The notes under the pieces are model-generated. The model ran no database searches. It had not been told where the DNA came from and was given only the letters and a program-made list of their open reading frames with translations. DNA of 64,000 nucleotides. Source: Tanypteryx hageni. Lineage: Eukaryota > Arthropoda > Insecta > Odonata > Petaluridae. Numbering within the stretch: the first letter of the stretch is position 1; each line of letters opens with the position of its first letter. The stretch lies in the NCBI GenBank assembly GCA_028673005.1, contig CM054118.1, forward strand, positions 90,558,858 through 90,622,857, in the 5' to 3' direction. Shown here one piece after another: positions 23,228 to 33,490 of this stretch. The position numbers were made by a program, and so were the translations under genes.

Positions 23228-23404
23228 TAATAATAATAATAAATCGACTTTATTTAAGGGCGATATTTAGACCATCTGGTCCATTCTTACATATAACCGT
23301 GTACATACTACGAACACAGACGACCATGCCCTCAGCGGGATTCGAACCCGCGACCTTGGTCTCCGTTGTCAGATACTCAAACCACTCGTCTACCAAGGCC
23401 GGCA
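23228..23404 (-). mobile_element. tRNA-derived SINE, copy 1, inside LINE A2
   Basis: On the minus strand the head starts TGCCGGCCTTGGTAGACGAG (A-box part) and reaches GCGGGTTCGAATCCCGC, a perfect B box. The body contains CCAGATGGTCTAAATATCGC and the tail is a (TTA)n run (plus strand ATAATAATAATAA at 23226-23241). The long distance between the boxes suggests a class II tRNA (Leu or Ser type) ancestor. A second copy with the same orientation lies at 41900-42056. The LINE resumes on the right with a CAGACTTATACAGGCTATCAG segment. Confidence 0.75.
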
Positions 23405-23631
23405 GACTTATACAGGCTATCAGAAAGAGGAAGGCTAACTGGGTTGGACATTACCTGAGGAGAGAGAGTATGATTAAAGATGTGTTAGAAGGAAAACTAG
23501 ATGTGAAAAGGGAAAGAGGTAGGAAAAGGTTTCAGCTGATAGACGATTTGAAAGGGAAAGAGAGGTATCAAGATATGAAGAGGACAGTGGAAAATAGGAA
23601 TATATGGAGAACCAGGTTTAACCAAGAATAA
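23405..23631 (+). pseudogene. RTE-like LINE A2, C-terminal end
   Basis: After the SINE the LINE protein resumes in an open frame: RLIQAIRKRKANWVGHYLRR, then LEGKLDVKRERGRKRFQLID and NIWRTRFNQE followed by a stop at 23629. This matches the family's conserved C-terminal tail (basic, ANW-GH-LRR). The corresponding part of RTE-B lies at 26560-26800. Confidence 0.8.
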
Positions 23632-23670
23632 TCACGGACCTGTCTACGGACAGACTACCTATGATGATGA

Positions 23671-24249
23671 TATATATATAACTATAATATCTCATATTTG
23701 TGGATAATATCATTCATAAAAGACATTCTGAAGAGATGAACGATATTTCATTCTTGAATATTTTTAAACAAAATTCGATTTATGTACTCAAAATGGCTAT
23801 AAGGATTTTGATTAAAATCCATCCAATCGTACAGCCTGATGTCACAAATAGTAATAACTACGCCATATACCCCAAAAAATTACTAAATATCGATCAGTGG
23901 AAAAACGTTCCAATAGAGAAGCAGACTCAACGAATTTAGTCTCTTATAAGAGCCGTGAACGTTATCTAAAGAAAATATAAATTTGTGCGAATAAGAGATA
24001 GGAGATAACTTCTATCTCAGCTTGAAACAGCCTCATCCAAATGTACAATCAATATTTCGTAATATCAAGAGAAAAGACACATTCCAGAAGGCACCATCTT
24101 CTCATATTTTTATTTCGATCAGGAGAGTATAGCATGTTCCTCCTGATAACCGTTATCCTGTAAATGCTTCAGATATTTATAGTGTTAACATGAAACCTAA
24201 ATGTGTGGATGCATTCGATTTACTATATGTTACAATATCTAATTATCCA
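23671..24249. other. Intergenic, no gene supported
   Basis: A 79-codon frame (23700-23939) has no recognisable domain. The TATATATATA start at 23669 follows the LINE tail. Confidence 0.4.
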
Positions 24250-24850
24250 GGCTTTGCCCCAGATTCACAGTATCCAATATTTCATGCTCATACCACTCGC
24301 TAACGTTTTCATTCGAGATAATTGACCATAAGCTTTCAAATAAGTGGTAACACACCTCTGTAGGTTCGTTCGTTCGCTCTCACTTTTAGGTATCAAAAAG
24401 TCGTGCGCTGGGTACATGAAAATACAAAACGTATATGTTACCCGATGTAAGAGCGACTGGCTTTCAGATGAGCCGTCATATACCTCGGTAGGTACATACT
24501 TCAGTTCGCTCTCAATTTCCGCTATCGGAAACTCATGTGCTGACCACAGAAAATACAAATATTTTTTCAATGTGCTACGGTTTTTCAATTTAGTGTATCA
24601 TTTTAAGTCTAAATCCAAAATTCGGTTTGATATGAAGTTAAAATTGAGGAGTTATAGTTGTTCAAAGAGCATTACATAAATACAGACAGGTAAACTTGGG
24701 GGGTTGAAATTTCCTTTCCAAAACCCGACTACGCTCTTCCTCTTGATCATATTAGGTAGCCTGCCATGTTTGGTGGCTCTAGGATCAAGCGTGTGGATTT
24801 GTATAGCTGGACAAACAAACAGACAAACACTTTGAATTATAGTATAGATT
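24250..24850. repeat. Decayed element with two tandem units, possibly Helitron-like
   Basis: Two diverged units of about 130 bp start at about 24334 (GCTTTCAAATAAGTGGTAAC) and 24464 (GCTTTCAGATGAGCCGTCAT), each with a TTCGCTCTCA word and ending in ACAAAACG or ACAAATAT. The right side holds ACAAACAAACAGACAAACAC then TTGAATTATAGTATAGATT. That layout (CAGACAAAC close to an AT-rich end) is like the 5' end of the Helitron-like insert at 8279. Assignment is weak; the open frames on both strands are incidental. Confidence 0.35.
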
Positions 24851-26072
24851 GGAGAAATTTCTTCGTTTATAGTCACAAATCTAGAGGAAAATTTTCTCGT
24901 GGAATCTTCTTCATGATTTGTCTGAAGATTATATTTTTTCTCCGAACATCAATGATATGAATTGTCGGATTTTTACTAGGTATTTGATATAGAAAAATTC
25001 AAATTTATCAACAATTAGTGCTATCGTTCAAATTTTATCCTCCATTGATTCAATGGATCTAACATTTGATTTGAATTGTCGATTCAACAGAACAAGAGCG
25101 TTTATACATTGTTCATAATTCCACTCATCGCACTATACATATATGAAAACGGTTGGTTAAATATTAAAACCGCAAACAAAAGTGAAATGCATTCAAAAAA
25201 ACAACACGCATCTCCTCAAATTTATAGCAAACACAGAAGAGAAACGTCTTTCGCTTGATTTTTTATCCTAGTTCATTTGACTATACGAAACGAATACGCA
25301 GGAATTGTTGTATTTTTGTCTTTATTTTAAGAAAAACCATCTTTTTATTGGTTTTTAATTTTTAGGTGGTCTTTACCAGCAAATCTGTAATAGCGGAACG
25401 CCTTATGGGCATGCCTGGCCCGCCCGTCCGTCAAAACTTTCATCTACTAAACCGCTGGACGGATTTTAATTGAAATAGGTATGAGTGATCTTTATTAAAA
25501 TTTATAGCCCAATTGTGATTTTCAACTGAATCCGTCAATTAGAACTTCCACTTTACATAATTACTTTAATAAACTTTTACATCCATCAAGCAACAATGAA
25601 GTATCAAAATTTTATCTCCCTAGCTCTTATATGATCGGGTAAGGTACCCAGGATTTCGAAAAAAATTCGAAATTTTTTATTAGCTTAAGGAAATCTCCAT
25701 TTTTTCCTAAACAAGAATATATATGGTTTTATGCATTTATCTACTCTCTTTGAGTTAAAAACATTAATTTTTCATGGTCCCACATTGGGATTAGTTTCAA
25801 CTTGGAGGGAGAGTTTCTTTTTGTACAATGTTGCAGGAATTTACTTTGTGTTTACATTTTATTTCAATTTGATGGTGAAGTTCCTCTGCCATGCAGCATT
25901 TAGATGCAATTGTTTGCTGTGTTTGGAGTTTGTTTTCTGGGAGGTTGATTTGCGGAGTTCGGTTTATATTTGCGGCATTCGCTGTGAGTTTTTCGTGAGG
26001 CATTTTCTTAGTTATTACTTGAAGAGTTAATTATATACAGTGAAATATTGTATATTTTGATTTGTAGTTGCA
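24851..26072. other. Intergenic, dispersed-repeat debris
   Basis: 25380-25640 contains CCCGTCCGTCAAAACTTTC and CTAAACCGCTGGACGGATTT, wording often found in old arthropod repeats. The 99-codon frame at 25731-26030 lies directly upstream of the Mutator-like frame and could include its leader, but shows no domain. Nothing else is supported. Confidence 0.4.
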
Positions 26073-26530
26073 GTGCCAAGAATAAAGGGATTTGGCAAGA
26101 GGAAGTTCTTCGGGAACAAGAAAACAAGCACAACTGAGTTTTCTTCCTCAACTTCGAACACACAAAGCATACATTCTTCACGTTCTAGTCATAAATCTGG
26201 TAAAGTCCTATTATATTCTAAGGAAGAGAAACCAAACGATTTTGATGTTGGGTCGCAGAATGTTTGTGGAAATGTTTTAATGGACATCAAACTTCTGGCT
26301 GAGGCTGTATGTGCATCAGCTGTCTGCAAGCATTGTTTTCAAGGGTCACTGATCTTGTTTGAAGAAGACACTCGCAAAGGTTTGGCTAGTTCATTTTATT
26401 TTCATTGTGATAGTTGTGGACACAATACATTTTTCAGCAACTCAAAGAAGTTGCCATCGAAAAACCATGAGTTAAACGTTAGGTTCCTCTATGCGTTGCG
26501 CTCGATAGGAAAAGGTGCTGCTGCTGGTAA
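26073..26530 (+). pseudogene. Mutator-like transposase, N-terminal fragment
   Basis: The frame reads PRIKGFGKRKFFGN, a low-complexity Ser/Thr stretch, then a zinc-binding segment (CKHCFQGSLILFEE, GLASSFYFHCDSCGHN with paired CxxC motifs) and NVRFLYALRSIGKGAAAG. This order matches the N-terminal domain of proteins annotated in arthropods as Mutator-like transposases. The first codon in frame is GTG, preceded by TTGTAGTTGCAG, so either an ATG was lost or 26072 is a splice acceptor. The domain is cut at about 26530 by the 3' tail of LINE RTE-B. The missing catalytic half was not found to the right of that LINE. Confidence 0.65.
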
Positions 26531-26838
26531 ATCATCATCATCATCATGCTTCTGTCCGAAGACAGGCTTTAACTGAATCGCTGCCTCCATATCTCTCTCC
26601 CTAGAAGCCTCTTTTATACCTCTATAAGTATTATATCCCTGCTTTATATTCTCTAATATTCCTATTCTTTTTCTCCCTCTTACTCTTCTTCCACTAATTT
26701 TTCCTTCCTTCCTTTCCTTTGTAAACACTGTCTTCTCAATATGTGCCCTATCCAATTTGCTTTTCTTTTCATGATTGTTTTTATTAGCATCCTTTCTTCT
26801 CCCACCATTTCTAATACTTCATTTCTCTTCCTCTCTGT

Positions 26839-28644
26839 CTATTTCACTTTCATCATTCTCCTCCATACCCACATCTCAAAACTTTCTAAATATTTTTCCT
26901 CCTTTCTCCTTACCGTCCACGTCTCTGCACCATAAAGAGCTATGCTCCATATGTAGCATTTTGCTAATTTCTTCCTTGTTTCTAAATTTATTTTCTTGCT
27001 TTTAAGAAGCTCCTTCTTCTCGTTAAATGCTGCTTTTGCCATTGAAATCCTACTTCTGATGTCCTGTGTACTACTTCCATCCTGCGCTAAAATACTGCCG
27101 AGATATTTGAAACTACTTACTTGTTCCAATTTTTGGCCATTTACCATTATATTTAATTCTTTATGTTCCTTTGAAACCACCATGACTTTCGTTTTTTCTG
27201 CATTGATCTTCATTCCATATTGTTGGCCAACCTCCACTAGTCTGTCTGTCATCCTCTGAAGCTCTTTCTTGCCTTCTGCTATTAAGCTCTGATCATCTGC
27301 GTATTTAATGGTGGTAATACTTTCACCTCCTATCTTAAATCCTTTCTCTTCCATCAACGCTTCTTCTGTTATTGTTTCTGCATAAATATTAAATATCGCT
27401 GGTGAAATAGGACAACCCTGCCTCACTCCCCTCCCTATTGAAGTACTTTCTGTTTCTTCTCCTTCAACCCTGACTCTAATCTTTTCTTCCAAGTATAAGT
27501 TTTTAAGCAGTCTTTTATCTTTCCAATCTATTCCTATTTTGTTTAAAATACCCAGCATTTTATCCCATTTCACTCAGTCAAAAGCTTTCTCCCAATCTAC
27601 AAAACAAAAATCTTTATTGACTTCTAGCGCTCTTTCTATCATCATCCTCATACATCCTATAGCATCTCTAGTCCCTCTTCCTCTTTTGAAACCAAACTGA
27701 TTATCTTGCAGCTCCTTTTCTATTTTACATTCAATTCTTTTGGTTATTATTCTAGTTAGAACTTTAGCTGTATGAGAAATTAAACTAATAGTTCTGTAAT
27801 CCTTACAACATTTTGCATTGTTCTTTTTCTCCAGTGGTATCATAACAACATCTAAAAAATCTTCAGACCATATGCCAGTATCATATACTTGGTTAAAAAA
27901 TTTTGTTAGTTGCTTAACTGCTTTCGACCCCAAAACCTTAAGAACTTCCACTGGTAAATCATTACTCCCAACAGCCTTTCTTCTTTTCATGTCATCAATT
28001 GCTCTTTTAACTTCAGACTCGAGAATACTTGGTCCTAGCTGATCTTTTTCCACATCCTCATTTTCATTTAATTCAATATTTCTTGGCTTTCCTTCTTTGT
28101 CATACAGCACCTCAATGCATTCTTTCCAGACATTCTTTACATTGTCTGGCTTCGATACTATTTTACCACTTTTGTTCATGATTCCTTTACATCCTATCTT
28201 TCTTGCCTTTTTCTTGAATAGTTCCCTTGCTTTGCTATACATGAGGTCTGTTCTACAAATTCTTTCACACTCGACAATCTCCTCGCATTTCTCATTTATC
28301 CACTGTTCTCTGGCTTTATCTGTTTCCCTTCTTAAAGCATTATTTAACTCCTTGTATTTTCTTTGGCCTTCTTCAGTGTTTATGTTCTTCCACTTTCTCC
28401 GCTCTTCCATTTTTTGCAGAATGGCTGCTGTGATCCAGGGTTTTTTGTTTCTTTCACCCGTTATCTTTCCTACCTTCTTTTCCATTACATCTTTAATGTT
28501 GCTATGGATGTATCTCCACTCCTCGTCTACATTCTTCCTATTTTCTTCAGCTCTCTCCCCCAATCTTTCTTCCAGCTCAGTCATGATAGCCTCCTTGTAT
28601 TTAAGGAGTTCCTCTAAGTTCCATTTCTTGTTAACTTTTATGTT
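26839..28644 (-). pseudogene. RTE-like LINE B, reverse transcriptase part
   Basis: In the same frame as the endonuclease it encodes ERRKWKNINTEEGQ, GSNDLPVEVLKVLG, CKDYRTISLISHTAK, DNQFGFKRGRGTRDAIG and CFVDWEKAFD (first catalytic Asp). A TGA (27576-27574) replaces the conserved Arg, then VKWDKMLGILNKIG, GRGVRQGCPISPAIFNIY, KYADDQSLIAEG (YADD) and the thumb (SSFKYLGSILAQDG, KLAKCYIWSIALYGAETW, MWVWRRMMKVK). A TAG at 26841-26839 stands where Trp is expected. The C-terminal tail (KRKANWIGH, then after a frameshift ISGRRVRGRKRIGILE) follows at 26800-26560. Confidence 0.85.
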
Positions 28645-28785
28645 TCACTTAACGCTCTTCAGTCTACATTGTGTATTTGCCACCAAAAGGTTGTGATCGG
28701 AATCGATATCTGCCCCTGGTAGTGTTTTCACATTTTTAATGCTATTTCTAAATCTTTCATTGACTAGTATGTAATCTATCTGGTA

Positions 28786-29508
28786 TCATCTCTGGTCCCC
28801 TGGGCTTCTCCATGTGTAAAGTCTCCGCTGGTGATGCTTAAACCATGTATTAGTTACAATCAATCTATTTCCATGGCAGAATTCCACAAGTTTCTCCCCT
28901 CTTTTATTTCTCTTCCCTAGTCCATATTTTCCTACTATGTTATCTTCCTGTCCCCCTCCGACTACACTGTTCCAGTCTCCCATTACTATGGTGGTGATCC
29001 TTCCTTTTCCCTCCTCCTCCAATATCTCCATAATCTGTTCATACATTTCATCTACTTCGTTGTCACCAGCATTAGTTGTTGGCATATACACTTGAATTAT
29101 AAGCATTTCCACTGGCTCCATTTGAAGTTTTACGGCTATTAATCTATCATTAACTGTCACTACCTTGCTAATTCTTTCAGCTATCTCTTTTCTCATTATG
29201 ATCTCCACTCCCTTTTCCTTTTTCTCTCCTCCTGAGTAAATAATCTTAAATTCGTCTGAATTTATCTCGCCTTCTCCTTCCCACTGAACTTCACTAAGAC
29301 CTGCTATACCTACATTATTCCTTCTCATTTCCCTTTTTAAGTTCTCTAGTTTACCCCCTGAATTCATAGTCCTAACATTCCATGTGCCTATTCTTAATTT
29401 CTCACTACTTGCATTCTTATTAATGTTACATTTCCTCTGTGCATCCCCTATGGAGATTGATTGGGGGACTATTTTACCTCCGGAATATTTTACTCCAGAG
29501 AGATCCAT
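28786..29508 (-). pseudogene. RTE-like LINE B, AP endonuclease part
   Basis: The start ATG (29508-29506) is followed by LSGVKYSGGKIVPQS, then GTWNVRTM, LSEVQWEGEGEIN, QVYMPTTNAG, GDWNSVVGGGQED and RRLYTWRSPGDQR, the standard APE-type endonuclease order. A TGA at 28788-28786 sits where sister copies have Arg or Met, after which YQIDYILV continues in the same frame with the ADIDSDHNLLV motif. A second TGA lies at 28647-28645. Apart from these the frame is continuous with the RT, so this copy is young or only lightly damaged. Confidence 0.85.
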
Positions 29509-29830
29509 AGAGGTATTTGCAGCTTTTCAGCCTATCATGGGAAATATAATGAGGTAGTTTCCCCTTGCTTTCCTCATCGCAGTTTCACAGAGTGATTACC
29601 CGTCTGTAGCTGTTCAGATCCACATGATCACCACCTACAGAGGTACTGTGCAAGCTGCTGCCCTTGCACAGGGGGATGTAAAACCCCCAAGACCGCTTCT
29701 TAGTCTGACTCTTTCCCTCAGACCTTTCCGGCTTGGATGATCCAACCAGGAGAATTATCTCCCACCCGGCATATCTCTTTGGTTTATAAGAGTACACAAG
29801 CCCTCCCACCTCTGTAAGGTTATGCAGTCC
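29509..29830 (-). promoter_or_regulatory. Structured 5' leader of LINE B
   Basis: The leader is rich in inverted repeats: CTGTGCAAG (29646-29654) pairs perfectly with CTTGCACAG (29663-29671), and TTGGATGATCCAA (29733-29745) is an odd palindrome. The part nearest the ATG shares GAGGAAAGCAAGGGGAAACT-like text and GGAGGTAAAATAGTCCCCC with LINE A, so it is conserved between families. RTE-type LINEs often carry internal promoters or ribozymes here; neither is demonstrated. Confidence 0.5.
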
Positions 29831-30411
29831 TTAGGGAGGGATGCAAAACATATCATGATAATATTTGTAAAAGTTTGTTAGTGTTCATAACTGTCATAAA
29901 ATAAAATATTTAAATTTGGCTTAAAGACTTGCAATAAATTTGTCTAATTGTGCCAAAATTTGACTAAATCTGTGTGCCATGCACTTGTATATTGTGAAAG
30001 TCTACAAATATAAAAAATATTCTTATAATAATTGTTCGTTTTTTATATTTGATAGTGCGATTTCCCCAAAACCAAATTTTTAATCTGGTCACCCTATCCA
30101 TTATTAAAAGTGAATCGGCTATGACACAACCTGGCTGATATTCCTGTGAATCCTCATAAACATAACAATTACTTTGTTAGCTCTGTTGACAGCATTCTTT
30201 CCAGTGTTAATAAACCAAATGTTACTGCTACTGAATTGCTTAGTAACTTTCCTTTCAATTCAGCATCATTTCGATGGAAATCCTTCAATCGCTATCTCGC
30301 TATACATTTCTGTTCTGTATGCCACAGCGCCTTTTCCATACAACTACATTCGGGTAGTTGTACGTTTTTCTGTTAATAACGGTAAGGTTGGAAAAAAACA
30401 TTAGATGCTTC
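29831..30411. other. Intergenic, no gene supported
   Basis: Two overlapping 76-codon frames (30146-30404, HKHNNYFVSSVDSILSSVNK) could be a transposon fragment but match nothing I recognise. Confidence 0.35.
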
Positions 30412-30535
30412 TTTTTTATCTCGATATCGTATTTGAGCGATATATATCGTATATAACTTCACACACACAAGAATTGATGTGCGTGAAGTTATAAACGATA
30501 TGCCATATACGATATATCGATATTCGGAATGATCA
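30412..30535. repeat. Palindromic repeat, shared with 14152-14212
   Basis: The first 55 bases equal the reverse complement of 14155-14209. In addition ATATCGTATATAACTTCAC here is followed 20 bases later by its near-perfect inverse GTGAAGTTATAAACGATAT (18 of 19), and then ATACGATATATCGATAT. This looks like one or two inverted termini, perhaps a solo palindromic element. Confidence 0.6.
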
Positions 30536-30719
30536 ACAAAGAAGTTGAGACGTGTCGAAAGTTTATTTATTGCAAATTATGGAGTACATACGCCATTAAG
30601 ATGTTTAAAAACATTTAGGTAATTTGAAAAACGTCTTATTTTATCGTAATCAGCAATTTAAATGACAAATAATGGTATGAAGAAGGGATAAATGATACTT
30701 TTCACGTCCATGGTCATTC

Positions 30720-31012
30720 ACATTGCTGTCAATGCCAGGCTTTACTGTAACCTTTTTTGCCACCTAAACAACGACCTTACAGAAGGCAGACAAGCTTTTT
30801 TGCAAATATCTATAAGATCGGGGACCAAAGCAAAGCAAAGTCTTTCATTGATGATGACCACCTTCTTCCAAACTTATTAACTTGCCCTAATTTCAATTGA
30901 GCAATAAACAACTTATGGTTCCTCTCTGTTAGATACCTCCTTAAAATTTTAATGATATCCTGCATTTCTTGGGAGCGTCTAATTGATTTTGAGGTACCCA
31001 TGCGAAACAGTC
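30720..31012 (-). repeat. Duplicate 293-bp piece of the P-like transposase
   Basis: This stretch is the same as 35703-35995 apart from about one short difference (CTTTTTT against CTCTTTT), covering the coding segment SKSIRRSQEMQDIIKILRR through WSSSMKDFALLWSPIL. The flanks differ completely on both sides. It is an isolated internal fragment, not a whole element, and has no termini. Confidence 0.85.
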
Positions 31013-31610
31013 ATCAATCAACTGCAGAGAAAGGAACTGAATATGAGAAACACAAGCAGTGTTGGATATCAGCAATAACAGGTAATACACAGCAGATATT
31101 CATAAATAAATTTGTGTGCGTCACTAAAGCCTTCCAGGTGTCAATTTTTTTTAATTATAACATATCCGAAGAGCTAGCACAAACTATCAAATTACGCAAT
31201 AAACTTTAGTTATTGTTTGTGAAGAAATGGAAGAGAATAGAAAGCCAGAAATCATAGGTGTTATTAAGCATAGAATTGTACGTATTCTGATATATAATTT
31301 TATAACCTACAAATTACATATATCCATTGTTTCGTTGTCAATTACGGCCTTGCGCAAAATCAAGTTCACCCATCGTAGTTAATAATCGCAAACGAAAAAA
31401 CTACGATAGGCAAGAGATCAAGATTAATAAAATTGATATAAAAATACTTGGCAATAGTTTAAATATACTTTTCTGTGACCTAAAGCTTAGCATAGCATAT
31501 TTAAAAAACATTTCGGATACGCTACCTGCTGAAATGTACGCTCTAGGACGGGCTTAGCCAAGGATTACAAGAGAACTACGCAGAGTAGGTAATTTTCTTT
31601 CTCAAAGGTA
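31013..31610. other. Intergenic, no gene supported
   Basis: Small frames (30952-31209, 31327-31557) have no recognisable domain; the first simply reads through the end of the P-like fragment. Confidence 0.35.
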
Positions 31611-31697
31611 ATCATCATCATCATAGGTAGTCTGTCCGTAGACAGGTCCGTGATTATTCATGGTTAAACCTGGTTCTCCATATACTCCTATTTTCCG
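31611..31697 (-). mobile_element. 5'-truncated 3' stub of LINE A (copy A3)
   Basis: On the minus strand this matches the last 85 bases of copy A2: GGAGAACCAGGTTTAACCA, then ACGGACCTGTCTACGGACAG and a CTACCTATGATGATGATGAT tail. Severe 5' truncation is the usual outcome of LINE insertion. The hairpin CTGTC-TACG-GACAG is intact (31645-31632). Confidence 0.85.
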
Positions 31698-33109
31698 GTA
31701 ATAACATCTTATAATTAACGTATAATGATATAAAAATTAAACACCTACCCCCCGCAGTTTTTTCGTAACATCGAGTTATCTATAACTACAAAAATCTCGC
31801 GCGCAAGGCACCTTTACAAGAATATATTTTTTTATGATAATATAAACAACATTAGCGAAATAAAGTTTTTATAGATACTTAAATATAACATCTCACATTT
31901 AATAAAATTGTTGCCAATGAGTTATGATGAAACAACAAAAAACTCAACGGAGATTTCTGATGCGCTACCGACGTGTCAAGTAACGGCAAAACACACAATC
32001 TGCAATTATGAAAAACCTACGAAATCCAGGCCACTAACAGCTCACGTGAAGCATTATAATCTACATATGATGATATGTAAGACTATTACCTACCCAGCTT
32101 AGATTTCTCATTATCAAAGGTTATCTGACCTTCTCGACGTGTCGCTCATACATCACTGTAAAACTTAAAAAATATTCAAAATTTATAATAACATATTGGC
32201 ATAATGGTTTTTTTTATATATGATAAAGAACATACTAATACGTTCTAAGATGCAAACAAAATTGACGTACCAAAAAACAAATATTATAAAATACGATTTT
32301 TGGAAAACACAACGAAATATGCTTGAAGATCACAAATTTGTATAAGCAGCAATCATGATAAACGTAAAGAGAGGAGGAAAACAAAAATTACAGACATAAT
32401 TAAACATTACATCATAAGTTTGGAAATGTATATCATAATCACCTACCCCCAGAAGATATCTCGCTGTATTGGATTATTCAACCCTCGACGCTCCGCGGTA
32501 TAAATTTTGCATCAAACTTAAACATTTATAGTGGAGCAAAAACAAAAGATAGAATAATATTGTTTACAGTAATAACTAAGTATATCATTTTGTGTTTAAC
32601 CTTTTTTTTACTACTTCCATTGAGAGGAAACTTATTTCTGTACGTTCAAAGACACCCAAGCGTCGAATCGAAAGCTTTATTTGAGGTAAATACCAATTGA
32701 CAGAAAAACTCAATGGCGTACGAAATTGATATTGACCACCCACGACAGGAACCAAACACACACAAACTCAATCACACAGATCTAAAAAAATTTAAGTGAG
32801 GAAAGGAAGCTCTCATCATCAGCAGATGATAGTGAATGAAGGGGGAAGAATCTCATGCGAGGTATTTAACGGCATGAATGTGAAGGGGGAATGGGAGGTC
32901 GATGGGTAGACTGTAGAGAGAGGAATGGTAGAGACAGTCTGTTGGTGTTTGCATATGTATAATGTTTTATGTCTAATTTGTATACATTATGTTAACAGGG
33001 TTAAGCATTTGATAGTGATGGGCTGACTGGTTCCTAGTATGTGTGCGACCATGCTTGAGATGTTAAATCTATAGTTTAAAATGTAAACTAGTGTGATTGC
33101 CAGTCTAAT
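31698..33109. other. Intergenic, no gene seen
   Basis: AT-rich; the 64-codon frame at 31908-32102 has no domain. GACACCCAAGCGTCGAATCG near 32652 and AAACACACACAAACTCAAT near 32755 are unremarkable. Confidence 0.4.
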
Positions 33110-33490
33110 ATGACTGTATGTGTGGATTAAATATTAAATTTAAGGCACTTCCCATTCTTCTCCCTTATCTCTCTCTCTCACCATCCTCCTTCCCATTCTC
33201 TTCTCAATCTCACCATAATAAAGAACAGCATCTATCTCTTCCACTCTCTCTCCTTCTGTCTCCCTCCCTCTCTTCCTTTATCTCTCGCTCCCTCCCTCTC
33301 CTCCTCTGAAAAAATAAACTTCCTAGTCTTATTCTCGCCCTAATAAAGAACATTATCTATCTATCTCTCCCTTTTTCTTTGTCATCCTCCTCTCGTTCCT
33401 TCTCCCTGTAAAGGTTAAATATAAGAGTGAACCTTATGTTCCACATTTAGCCTGAATAAAGACATCTATCTATCCTCTCCAACATCTCTC
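33110..33490 (+). repeat. CT-rich tandem repeat, about 110-125-bp unit
   Basis: The phrase TAATAAAGAACA(G)CATCTATCTC recurs at about 33214, 33342 and, as TGAATAAAGACATCTATCTA, at about 33452, each followed by a CT-rich stretch. The left edge (AAGGCACTTCCCATTCTTCT) matches the minus strand of 41130-41155, so the family occurs again at 40970-41160. Confidence 0.6.

Larger units (their letters stand above)
20332..23670 (+). mobile_element. RTE-like LINE, copy A2 (full-length, decayed)
   Basis: It holds a 5' leader (20332-20517), an APE-type endonuclease, linker, reverse transcriptase with YADD, a C-terminal region and a 3' end CTGTCTACGGACAG then ATGATGATGA. A SINE is inserted at 23228-23404 in the opposite orientation. 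The leader shows inverted words (CTGTAGGTGTGATCA ... TTGAACGGCTACAG) also present in RTE-B. Sister copies are A1 (6802-12580) and a 3' stub at 31611-31697. Confidence 0.85.
26530..29830 (-). mobile_element. RTE-like LINE, family B (near full-length)
   Basis: Reading leftward it has a structured leader (29830-29509), endonuclease, RT, C-terminal tail and a 3' end CTGTCTTCGGACAG (26565-26552) followed by GATGATGATGAT. It is related to LINE A at protein level, and leader and 3' hairpin are conserved between them, but DNA identity is low. It sits inside the Mutator-like gene. The 5' boundary at about 29830 is judged only from the end of the GC-balanced leader. Confidence 0.8.

Noticed and set aside
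28097..28696. 199-codon plus frame
   Set aside because: Antisense shadow of the LINE B linker and reverse transcriptase.
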